From NCBI GenBank assembly GCA_021780105.1, contig JAJXZJ010000046.1, forward strand, positions 186,001-250,000: a stretch of DNA of 64,000 nt. Reading direction: 5' to 3'. This DNA is from a bacterium. Lineage in GTDB: Bacteria > Verrucomicrobiota > Verrucomicrobiia > Limisphaerales > J093. Under the pieces are notes generated by a model that worked only from the letters and a program-made list of their open reading frames with translations, was not told the origin of the DNA and did not search any database. The position numbers and the translations under genes are program-made. Shown here piece by piece: positions 1-8,300 of this stretch (its first letter is position 1; every line of letters begins with the position of its first letter).

Positions 1-25
1 TCAGCGTCATCACCGTCAATCATTC

Positions 26-523
26 TCAGGTATGCCCTGATGATGCCGAATCTGTGCCCAGCCGGGCAGATCGGGTATTCCCCAAATCCGCCCTCATGCT
101 CCCACAATCCTCCCCCATCAATGTTGGGGTATATGGTGGTGGTTCCAAGTTGATTGCGATAACTTTGGCCTCGGAAACGCCGGAAGCCTGCGGGTTGTTC
201 GTGCTCATTCCTTCTGGGTTACTGAATCCGTCCAAGGCAGAGCCGGCTAGCCGGCAGGCGGTAACCGCACCGATGGTGTCAGCGTGCGGAAACAGCCGGA
301 CACGCTTGGCGGCAAAGAGCGGCAACGCGTCGGCGCGAATGCGGGCGCAACCGCCCAGCATGGCCACCGGGGCGCAATCGCCTTCCCGGACTTCCACCAG
401 CAGAAACGCACAGGTGGCCAGCAGATCGGGGCAGCCTTCCACCAGCGCAAGGGCCGAAAAGCCTCCGGCCTCCCCGATGCCCACGGGCCACGCTGCTTGC
501 GAGCCGGACAGGCCACCGTGGAT
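26..523 (-). pseudogene. Toprim-type primase/helicase fragment
   Basis: Read on the minus strand, the frame from about 523 down to about 240 gives a stretch typical of toprim domains in mobile-element primases: HGGLSGS, then ALVEGCPDLLA, then VAMLGGCARI and FPHADTIGA. The acidic residues expected for metal binding (E in LVEG, D in GCPD and in PHAD) are present. After TACRLAG the similarity stops and the frame runs through unrelated sequence to a stop at 26. No proper start is visible, because upstream of 523 the sequence belongs to a different gene fragment on the other strand. This is best read as a decayed internal piece of a plasmid- or phage-type primase. The fold assignment rests on motif recognition only. 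Confidence 0.5.
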
Positions 524-652
524 TTGACCGACGAACAGATTCTGGAGCGGTTGCTGGCCTTGAACCTCGAACGCGCGGCGGAGGAAGCCAAAGCCGCGAA
601 GCAGAAGAAACCCAAGGCGCAGCGCGCCAAGTCAGCCGACGAAATGGTTTAA
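512..652 (+). pseudogene. C-terminal fragment, DNA methyltransferase-like
   Basis: From about 512 the plus frame reads TVDLTDEQILERLLALNLER followed by a Lys/Ala-rich tail and a stop at 652. This resembles the last 45 or so residues of large class I SAM-dependent DNA methyltransferases of the restriction or phage-defence type. The upstream part of the same frame (284-511) has no protein character and overlaps the toprim-like fragment on the other strand, so the gene has lost its body. It ends 3 bases before the next reading frame, suggesting the original operon continued with the DUF4258-like and DUF2283 genes. The family call is tentative because only the tail survives. Confidence 0.35.
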
Positions 653-655
653 CGC

Positions 656-966
656 GTGAACACCTTGCGAGATTGTTTCGGGCGGGAAGCGCGGCTGACC
701 GATGAGCGGCGGGCGCACATTTTGGAGCACGCGGCAATGGCGGGCACGGCGGCGGAAATTGAACGGGTTTTGCGGACGCCTCAGCTTGTCCGCTGTTCGC
801 GCACGGACGAGGCGGTGCGATTGTTCTGCGAATTCCATGTGCAAACGATTGTGGGTGGCAAATGCTGTGCGTCGTGGTTAAATACGCAGAGGGCGACGCG
901 TTTGTCATCACCATCTACCTGACCGACAAGCCCAAAGCCGGAGAAGACTTATGGCCCAGCAAGTAA
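656..966 (+). pseudogene. Frameshifted DUF4258-like small protein
   Basis: The frame opens with GTG at 656 and reads MNTLRDCFGREARLTDER, then a helix-rich segment and VQTIVGGK, as in small DUF4258-like toxin-type proteins. At codon 70 it slips. The next bases AAATGCTG lack one G compared with the expected KWLCVVV, and the frame ends in unrelated residues at 922. Shifting by one base at about position 864 restores a perfect continuation (WLCVVVKYAEGDAFVITIYL, ending LWPSK) to a stop at 964-966. That stop overlaps the start of the DUF2283 gene by 16 bases, the arrangement expected of an intact two-gene module. A sequencing error cannot be excluded. Confidence 0.6.
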
Positions 967-1160
967 ACGTGTGGTTCGACGCCGAAGCTGACTTCCTGGA
1001 AGTGCGGTTCTCGGACAAGGCCGGCTTCATGCGTGAAACCAAGAACGACGCCGTGATGGAACGGGTGGACGACGAAGGCAACATCCTGGGTTTCGCCATC
1101 ATGCAGGTAAGCCGGTTGGCGAAACAAAAACCGCTGGTGGCGGAGTTGGTTCCCGCGTGA
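951..1160 (+). CDS. DUF2283 domain protein
   Basis: A 69-residue protein with the DUF2283 pattern: VNVWFDAEADFLEVRFSD at the N-terminus and the DDEGNILGFAIMQVSRL core. Proteins of this family are small soluble beta-rich polypeptides of unknown biochemistry that commonly sit beside DUF4258 genes in putative toxin-antitoxin-like pairs; that functional reading is not proven. The ATG at 951 lies inside the 3' end of the frameshifted upstream partner and is the only start giving the full domain. If the upstream gene is really dead, this would be an orphaned partner. Nothing recognisable follows in the 182 bases before the next gene. Confidence 0.75.
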   Translation: MAQQVNVWFDAEADFLEVRFSDKAGFMRETKNDAVMERVDDEGNILGFAIMQVSRLAKQKPLVAELVPA

Positions 1161-1342
1161 ACAGGCGCGGCCATTCCCGGCGGAATGACGGGGAGCATTG
1201 CCCGGGGCCGCACGGGTGAACAGCGCCCGGTTCGACGGGCCGGAATGCTGGCAGCCGGGGTGAACGGGCCGAAACAGTCTTTGCCGGTTGCTTGCAGACG
1301 GTTTCCGGCCTGGTGGCGACAGCGGGAAACACACTTCACGAA

Positions 1343-1870
1343 ATGAGCGATTCCCCATGTGACCTGCGGCAACCGCCGCCGGCGATTTCGCTGCGACCGG
1401 AGCGGCGCGAGGACGAACCTTTTTTGTTTGAGGTCTATGCCAGCACCCGCGAGGAGGAGTTGAACCAGACCGGATGGGATCTCGCCACGCGCCGCGCTTT
1501 TCTGGACCTGCAATTCCAGGCGATGCGCCGGGGCTACCGCAGCATGTTCCCGCGGGGGGAATTCACCATCATCCTCCTGGCGGGGCAGCCGGTGGGCCGG
1601 CAAGTGATGAACCGCTCGGAAACGGAGATTCGACTGGTGGACGTGGCGTTGTTGCCGCAACACCGGGGTCAGGGCGTTGGCACCCGCCTGCTCCAGGATT
1701 TGCTCGCGGAGGCATCAAGCACAGACAAGACGGTCTGCCTGCATGTGTTGAAGGGCAGCCGGTCCGCCCGGCTTTACGAGCGCCTGGGGTTCCGACGCGT
1801 GGGAGCGGACGGGATTTATGATCGCATGGAGTGGAACATGGTGGCGTCCGGCTCTTCGCCGAGGCTTTGA
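1343..1870 (+). CDS. GNAT family N-acetyltransferase
   Basis: A 175-residue GNAT acetyltransferase. The acetyl-CoA binding signature is RGQGVGTRLL, preceded by the beta-strand VDVALLPQ; the C-terminal SARLYERLGFRRVG is the usual last helix and strand. The substrate is unknown. The start at 1343 (MSDSPCDL) was chosen over an upstream in-frame codon at 1292 because the added residues look random and the N-terminal beta-strand ISLRPERRED follows soon after. It converges with the DUF6916-like gene, with 8 bases between the stops. GNAT proteins of this kind (FLDLQFQAM) are often found next to DUF6916 and tail-collar type genes, which matches its neighbour. Confidence 0.85.
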   Translation: MSDSPCDLRQPPPAISLRPERREDEPFLFEVYASTREEELNQTGWDLATRRAFLDLQFQAMRRGYRSMFPRGEFTIILLAGQPVGRQVMNRSETEIRLVDVALLPQHRGQGVGTRLLQDLLAEASSTDKTVCLHVLKGSRSARLYERLGFRRVGADGIYDRMEWNMVASGSSPRL

Positions 1871-1878
1871 GCGCGCCT

Positions 1879-2223
1879 TCAGACTGGCTTGATCAGGCGG
1901 CTAAAGACGACCTGGTAATGAAGGGACGCCGCATCGCGTCCGACCGGCACGACGAACAGATCGAACTGCCCGATCTGGTCGTGTTCGAACCGATACATCT
2001 GCTGCGGCAACAATGGCGTCGGTGGTCCGTGGAATAGAAGTGAAAAGCTCTCCTGTCGAAGACCGCCGGCAGCGGCTCCAGCGCTGGCGTTGACCCGATT
2101 CCGGGCGGCTTCGACCAGAACGAACTCAACCTGCCTGTCCGCGTCGTGGCGGACGCGGAACCGGGTTTGCAGCAGGGAAGACAACTTCTCCAGGGAAAGC
2201 TGGTCGAGGGGCACGGTGCTCAT
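1879..2223 (-). CDS. DUF6916-like protein
   Basis: A 114-residue soluble protein. The central part (FSLLFHGPPTPLLPQQMYRF, then FDLFVVPVGRD and YQVVFSRL) matches the small DUF6916-type family found near phage-tail-like or microcystin-dependent-protein genes; the molecular role is unknown. The start at 2223 (MSTVPLDQ) was chosen because a longer frame to 2373 would overlap the permease gene and adds residues with no protein character. It follows the MFS permease gene on the same strand after 17 bases and could be co-transcribed with it. It converges with the GNAT gene. Confidence 0.6.
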   Translation of the reverse strand: MSTVPLDQLSLEKLSSLLQTRFRVRHDADRQVEFVLVEAARNRVNASAGAAAGGLRQESFSLLFHGPPTPLLPQQMYRFEHDQIGQFDLFVVPVGRDAASLHYQVVFSRLIKPV

Positions 2224-2240
2224 CTGACAGTCACAATGGC

Positions 2241-3734
2241 CTATGCGGCCGACACCGGTTGGTTGCGCGGGGCCGAAGTCGTTTTGCCGTCCGGTTTGTA
2301 GCGGAACACCGCAGCGAACAAACCCAGGATGATCAGCGCGCCCACGGCCGGCTGGAACCAGATTTTGTCCCACAACGGTATCGGCCGGGAAAGTGTGCCG
2401 AGGGCGACAGTCGCCAACTCACCGGTGGCATGAAAGCCGTCGGCTTCATGCCGGTAAACCTCCACCTTGGCGGCCGTGTCTTTGGTGGGCTTCTCCGCGC
2501 CATTTTTCACGATCTCCTTGATTTTGCCGTAAGCCGTCGCGCCGTTGGCTTCCCAACGGGCGTAGTTGCCTTCCACCCACGAAGTCGGATCGCTTACGGC
2601 CTGGGTCCGGGCCGGTTCCACCGCCGGGAAGCTGTATTTCTCGACGATTGTGCCGGACAGGCTCGTGCCGACAAACATGCCCAGGCCGAGCGTGACCAGC
2701 GCGATGAAGCCCTGCGCCTTGGCGCGGATGGCGTCCCAGGCTTTTTGGTCCGTGTAAATGTAGGCCGTGACGAAGAAGAAGTCATAGCAGACCCCGTGCA
2801 TCACGATGCCAAGGTAAAGCGGCCATAGGATGCTGGTGTTGTAGCCAAACCAAAACAGAAAATACCGCACGCCCCAGCTCGCCATGCCGACCATGAGCAT
2901 CCATTTCACGCCCAGCCGGGCGAAGAACCAGGGCATCACCAGCAGGAAGAAGATTTCCGAAACCTGGCCGAACACGGTCTTGCCGGTGACATCCGGCATG
3001 TTCAGTTCACCGAAGAATGTCGGCGCGAAACTGAAGTAAAACGACAGCGGGATGCTGATGAGGAACGCACTGACGACGAAGATGGCGAACGAGCGTTCCT
3101 TCAACAATTGCAGCGCTTCGAGGCCGAGCACGTCGCTGACGGTCACCTTCTCATGTTTTGCCTTCGGCGGCGTGTGCGGCAGCGTGAGGCAATAGACGCC
3201 CATGACCAGCGACGCCACGCCGGCAATGACAAACGGAATGGGCGTCGTCACGTCGAAGGCCTTGAACTTCTCCACCATGGCAAACTGGCCGATCACCCAG
3301 ACGGTGACGATCCAACTGATCGTGCCCAACACCCGGATGCGTGGGAATTCCTTGCCCGGATCCTGCATCTGGCCGAAGGAAATCGAGTTGGTCAGCGCCA
3401 GGGTCGGCATGTAGCAGAGCGTGTGGGCGATGAGCAGCGCGTAAAACACCGGGAAGGTGGTGGCGCGCGCCAGCGCCAGCGCCAGCACACCGCCGAGGAC
3501 GTGCATGGCGGCCAGCACTTTTTCCGTGGCAAAGAACCGGTCCGCCACCATGCCGACGAAGAACGGCGAGATGATGGCCGCCAGCGCGGTGGAATTGTAA
3601 GCGAGGCCGATCTGCTGCTGGGTGAAGTTCAGGGTGCCGCCCAAATACCGGCCCATCGTGACATACCAGGCCGCCCAAATGGCGTATTCCAGAAACATCA
3701 TGATTGAGAGCCGGACACGGATGGAGGTGCTCAT
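2241..3734 (-). CDS. MFS transporter, nucleoside:H+ symporter type
   Basis: A 497-residue inner-membrane transporter with about twelve hydrophobic segments. The N-terminus (SIRVRLSIMMFLEYAIWAAW, then FTQQQIGLAYNSTALAAI and SPFFVGMVADRFF) is characteristic of the NHS branch of the major facilitator superfamily, relatives of NupG and XapB, so nucleosides or related sugars are the likely cargo. A soluble loop rich in charged residues lies between the last two transmembrane segments (around residues 395-460) and is longer than in NupG. The start at 3734 was preferred over the frame to 3950, whose extra 72 residues are Arg/Pro-rich and overlap the polymerase gene. Substrate is inferred from family only. 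Confidence 0.85.
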   Translation of the reverse strand: MSTSIRVRLSIMMFLEYAIWAAWYVTMGRYLGGTLNFTQQQIGLAYNSTALAAIISPFFVGMVADRFFATEKVLAAMHVLGGVLALALARATTFPVFYALLIAHTLCYMPTLALTNSISFGQMQDPGKEFPRIRVLGTISWIVTVWVIGQFAMVEKFKAFDVTTPIPFVIAGVASLVMGVYCLTLPHTPPKAKHEKVTVSDVLGLEALQLLKERSFAIFVVSAFLISIPLSFYFSFAPTFFGELNMPDVTGKTVFGQVSEIFFLLVMPWFFARLGVKWMLMVGMASWGVRYFLFWFGYNTSILWPLYLGIVMHGVCYDFFFVTAYIYTDQKAWDAIRAKAQGFIALVTLGLGMFVGTSLSGTIVEKYSFPAVEPARTQAVSDPTSWVEGNYARWEANGATAYGKIKEIVKNGAEKPTKDTAAKVEVYRHEADGFHATGELATVALGTLSRPIPLWDKIWFQPAVGALIILGLFAAVFRYKPDGKTTSAPRNQPVSAA

Positions 3735-3814
3735 GGGTGGCGACGCTAGAAAATCCCGCGCCGCTTGGCAAGTGCGTTGCGAGCATCGGCCTGCGAAAGA
3801 CGCGGGCGGCGTCG

Positions 3815-5173
3815 CTATGCCCGGTCTTTCGACTTGAGATTGCGGCTGACCCGGGCGAGTCGCTTTTCCCATTCGCCCTTGTGTGCGAGCGGATCGGCGT
3901 CGGTGCCCCAGAGTTTTTTTACCATCTCGCGCTGCGGCACAAACGGGCATTTGGCCTTCGGATTTTCGTGCGCCCGGTCGAGCTGGCGCAAGGCGAGCTG
4001 CGCGCCGGTCATCAGCGCGGGCTTGTCCGGCCGGCCGAAGCGCGTGTTCAGCGTGTGCGCGGCGGCGTCGAGAGCGCCCCAGCGTTCGGCCTCGGTGGCG
4101 CCCCAGAGCGTGGGCTGGGTGTCGAGCCGCGAAAGGTTCCAGAAGGCCAGCCGGATTTGGCGGACGGGCTTGCCGGCGCGGCTCATCACGTCGCGGAAAA
4201 GCCGCTCCAGCGCGGCGTTGATGACCGAGTTCAAGAACTGCGGATGCTCGAAGCGATGGCCGCCGCCGATCTCGGTGAAGTCGTGGAAGCGGATCGTCAG
4301 GCCGAGTTCGCGCGCCTGCAACTGCTCGCGCCGCAACTGTCCCACCAACCGCGTGGCCTCGCTCAACGTGAACGTCAGCGCCGCCTCATAATCCGGCTCG
4401 TCGTAGGGCAGGGTGGTGTTGCTGGAAATCGTGGTGCGGTCCTTGACCTCCAGCAGCAGCGGTTCGTTCCACCGGCCGTTGGCGAAGAGCCAGAGCTGCT
4501 GGCCCCAGATGCCGAATTTCTGCTTCAGCAGCGGCGACGGCAGTTTTGCCACATCGCCGAAGGTCACTGCGCCAAGCGCCGCCAGCGCGCGCTGCCGGTT
4601 CTTGCCGATGCCGGAAAGCTCGCGCACGGACCGGTCCTTCAGAAACTCTTTTTCCGTCCCCGGCGACACTTCGAGGAAGCCCGGCTTGGCCGCGTCGGTG
4701 GCGAGCTTGGCCAGCCGCGAGGAGTCCGCCAGCCCGCCGGAAACCGGCAGGCCCACCTCGCGCCGGATCCGCTCGCCGATGGCCTTCGCGTAATCCAGCG
4801 GCCGTGTGTCGCGCCAGACGTGCTTGTCCATTGTCGTGAGATCGAGGAAACCCTCGTCAATGGAGACGGGCACCAGCACCGGCGTGTGTTCCTCCAGGAT
4901 GCGGAACATCGCCTGCGAAAGCCGGCGGTAGTCGTCGTAGTGCGGCCGGCAGAGGACACCTTGCGGGCAGAGCCGCGCGGCCTCGAAGCACGCCATGCCG
5001 GTCTTCACGCCGAACTTTTTGGCGAGGCGGTTCGCGGCGATGACGATGCCGTCGCCGTGGCGTCCGCCGCCGACCCACACCGGCCGGCCGGCGAGCCGGG
5101 CGTCGAGCGCGATTTCGCAACTGGCGAAGAAACTGTCGCCGTCCACGTGCAAAATGCGGTTTGCGTCGCCCAT
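3815..5173 (-). CDS. Y-family DNA polymerase (DinB/ImuB-like)
   Basis: A 452-residue translesion polymerase. The first metal-binding motif is HVDGDSFFASCE near the N-terminus, the second is VPVSIDEGFLDLTT (around residue 110), and a helix-hairpin-helix ELSGIGKNRQRALAALG follows, then a little-finger region. All three catalytic acidic residues (D of DGD, D and E of SIDEG) are present, so it should be an active polymerase rather than an ImuB-type subunit. The start at 5173 (MGDANRIL) sits directly before the first motif; the frame continues 13 codons upstream without support. No obvious LexA box was seen in the 160 bases upstream. It copies damaged DNA with low fidelity, as known for the family. 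Confidence 0.85.
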   Translation of the reverse strand: MGDANRILHVDGDSFFASCEIALDARLAGRPVWVGGGRHGDGIVIAANRLAKKFGVKTGMACFEAARLCPQGVLCRPHYDDYRRLSQAMFRILEEHTPVLVPVSIDEGFLDLTTMDKHVWRDTRPLDYAKAIGERIRREVGLPVSGGLADSSRLAKLATDAAKPGFLEVSPGTEKEFLKDRSVRELSGIGKNRQRALAALGAVTFGDVAKLPSPLLKQKFGIWGQQLWLFANGRWNEPLLLEVKDRTTISSNTTLPYDEPDYEAALTFTLSEATRLVGQLRREQLQARELGLTIRFHDFTEIGGGHRFEHPQFLNSVINAALERLFRDVMSRAGKPVRQIRLAFWNLSRLDTQPTLWGATEAERWGALDAAAHTLNTRFGRPDKPALMTGAQLALRQLDRAHENPKAKCPFVPQREMVKKLWGTDADPLAHKGEWEKRLARVSRNLKSKDRA

Positions 5174-5332
5174 GCGGGTTTCCCAAGTTAACCCGCGCCA
5201 CGCCGCCGCCAAGCCGCAAAAGCGACTTTTGTTGCGCCCTGGGACGGCCTTTGTCCGGGGGCGGACGGTAGAAAGAAGGGTTTGCCCGGCACTCGGGTCA
5301 ACGATGCCGGGCGGGGTCGCGGGCGGTGGCGG

Positions 5333-8300
5333 TCAAGGTTGGGCCGGCGAAACCAGCAGGTAAAAACGCGTGGCCGCCGTGGCCGGATCGGAGATGTCCT
5401 CCTCGGTGTTCGTGGTCGGCGCCGGCACGTCCACCAGTTTCTGCCAGGCACCGTCGGCGACCTGTTCACGGAACAGGACGCTGTAAGTGCGGCCGGCAAG
5501 GGCCTGGAAATGCAGGTGCGTGACGCCACCGATGAGTTCCGCGGCATCGAAGCGCAGATCGGTGAGCGGCGCGGGCGGGTTGTCGGCGCCGGCCGTGGGC
5601 GCGGCGGCCTGCCAGTTGGCCGGCTCGTCGCCGAAGGCGCTGCTGTCAATGCGCTGGAGCGAGAAGCCGGTGCCATCGGCGTTCGTGGGCCAGGGCGCCT
5701 GGTTCCGGTATTCCACCTGATCCACCAGCACATGGGGCACCTGGCCGGGCTGCGGGTCCGACGCGGTTTCCGGTTTGCCCGGTTCATAAAGCCCCACGCT
5801 TTCGCCTTCGTTTGCCAGGTTGCCGGTGTAAGGCCCCCCAATCGGCGTGGCGGCATCTACGTTGTATTTCGCGCAGAACAGGGCGAGCTGCACCGGCGAG
5901 GACGCCGGATCAAAGTTGACGACCAACGCGTAACCGCCCGCCGGCAACGTCGCGCCGGTGGGGAAGGTGAACGTGACGCCGTCGCCCAACTGCCAGGTGT
6001 TCGTGGGCGCGGCGGTGTCGAACAACGGCACCGGCCGGGTGGAAATGTTCCGCAGTTCGATGAACTCGTCGAGCGTGTTGTTGTTCGTGCCCAGCAGCGG
6101 CGGGTTGAACATCAGTTCGTTGATGACGACCGGCCCGACGACCGGCCCGGCATTCGGCGCGCCGAGCGTGGGGCGAAGTTGGGCGACGAAATGTTCCAGA
6201 CTGTCGCTGGTGACAGAGCGGCCAAAGGAAACGCCTTTGCGGGAGGCGCCAAATTTGAACCCGTGCGTGTAGCCGGTGATGTTCGTGCCGTTGCCGGAGA
6301 ACAGATGCGCGGAGTCGCCCAGCCGGCTGAGGCCGAAGCCGTTGGTGCCGGCGCCGAACTGCGCGGCAGTCAGGACGACGAAGCCGTTGGTCGGCACGAT
6401 GGTGTGGTCGGGGATGCGGTATTTGAGCGGCGTCTGGAAATCATCCGAGAGAAACCACCCGCCGATGTCCGCCGGCGTGTCCGTGGGATTGAACAATTCC
6501 ACCGAATCCTGCTGGCTGGTGTCGGGGTCGGCGAGGGCCTCGTTGACCAGCACGGTGGGGAAGGCTCGCGGCGGGGCGTCGGTGGCGCCGGGCGAGCCGT
6601 GGAGTTCGCCGCTGACGCGCCAGTTGGCGGCGCTGGACCAAGCGTCCGCCGGAGCGTTGACGTCCGTGGGCACAAGCGAAAAGCCAAGTCCATCGGTGAT
6701 GGGATACCAATTATTATTGAAGGTGAAATCCAGGATCGGCTCCTGCATCGGGCCGGTCAAAACGAGCTGGTCGCCGGCGTTGCTGAGGCTGCCGGTGTAT
6801 TCGCCGGCGATGTTGGTGGCGCCGGGGTGGCGGGAGAGAAAGGCCGCCGTATTCTTGACGACCAGCACGTAACCGCCGGCGGGCAGGTTTGTGACGCCGC
6901 TGGCGGCGGTGAAGGTGAATTGGATGCCGCCGGTGAGGCTGAAGCCGATCAGGTTCAGCGGCGTCGTGCCGGTGTTTTGCAATTCGAGGTAGGAGAAATT
7001 CTCCACGTCGTTGGTGTCGCCGGCCGGCGGCGGGGCGTCGTGATACATGATTTCCGTGATACGCAACGCCGGCGTGGTGAGCGTGTAGGTGGCGGCGACG
7101 GGGCCGGACCACGGACTGGAAAGCGGCGGGTTGGCGGCGGTGCCGGTCAAATTCCGGTGGCTCGGGTCGTAGGCGCGGGCGACGATCCGCTCGTTGCGGG
7201 TGACGTAGAACGGTCCGGTGTAGGGAATCGCGGCAGGTAAAATGCCGCCTCCGCGCTGGCGCGGATCCGAGCCGTCCGCCGTGTAGAAGATCGTGGCTTT
7301 CGCGGGACCGCTGAGCGACACCGACACCCACCCATTGATGGGACCGCCCGGCAGACTGATTGCCGGGGCGGCGACGAAGTTGGTGTCAATGAAGTCCACG
7401 CGGTTCGAGAGCCAGGATTTCATGTGGTCAATTTCCCACTGGTAACTGCCGCCGCGGGGAGTGGTGAACCCCGGCCAGCGGACGATTTCGCGCGCCTCCG
7501 CCTCGCGCAACTGGCCGGTCAGACCGTCCACCTCCGCGTATAAATTTGTCAGCGCAAACGGCCCGCGGCGCAACTCCTCCCAGCGGTCAATCCACTTTTG
7601 CCAGAAATCAATGTCGAGGAACAGCCGGTCCCACCACGGGTAATGGAACATGTCGGTGCCGTAGTCGGGCACTTGCGACTGCCAGACGCGCGGGTTGGTG
7701 TCGCGGCCGTCGGTGGAACCCAGCGAGCGGTCGAAGTCCCACAATGGGCCGAACGTCAGTTTGCCGTCGCGCGGTTTGTAGAAGAAGGTGCTGAGCCGGA
7801 GGGCGTCCACGTTGAACGCGAGCGTGTTCAGGATGTGGTGGTCAATCCACGAATCCACGTCCACGAATTGCGCGTAGCCGTTCACCGGGTCCGCGAAGTT
7901 CGGTGCTTCCAGCGTGGCGTAGAAGTTGTTCAGGTAAGCATTGATGTATTGCCATTGCGCCTGGCGCTGCGGCTGGGTCAGCTCGACGTATTTCGGATCC
8001 TCGGAGTTGATGCCCTGGGCGGCCGCGTAAATCTGCCCTTCGCCCGCCGGGGGCCGGTCAATACCCAGCAAATACCCGCCGGTGACGAGCGGCGGCGTGG
8101 CCTGCTCGGGCTGGAGCTTGTCAATGTTCACGCGGTCCGGGCTGATTTTGATCTTCTCCTCCAGCACATAAACACCGTTGTAGTTGGCCCGGTTGAGCGG
8201 GCCGCCGGCGACGTTGACAAACACCTCCACCAGGCGGACACGCGACGAATAGCGGCCGATGGTCCGGCTCAGGTCGTGCATGAACGGGTTGTGGATCAGC

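Noticed and set aside
284-511. N-terminal extension of the methyltransferase-like fragment
   Set aside because: This part of the frame is the shadow of the minus-strand toprim fragment and has no protein-like composition.
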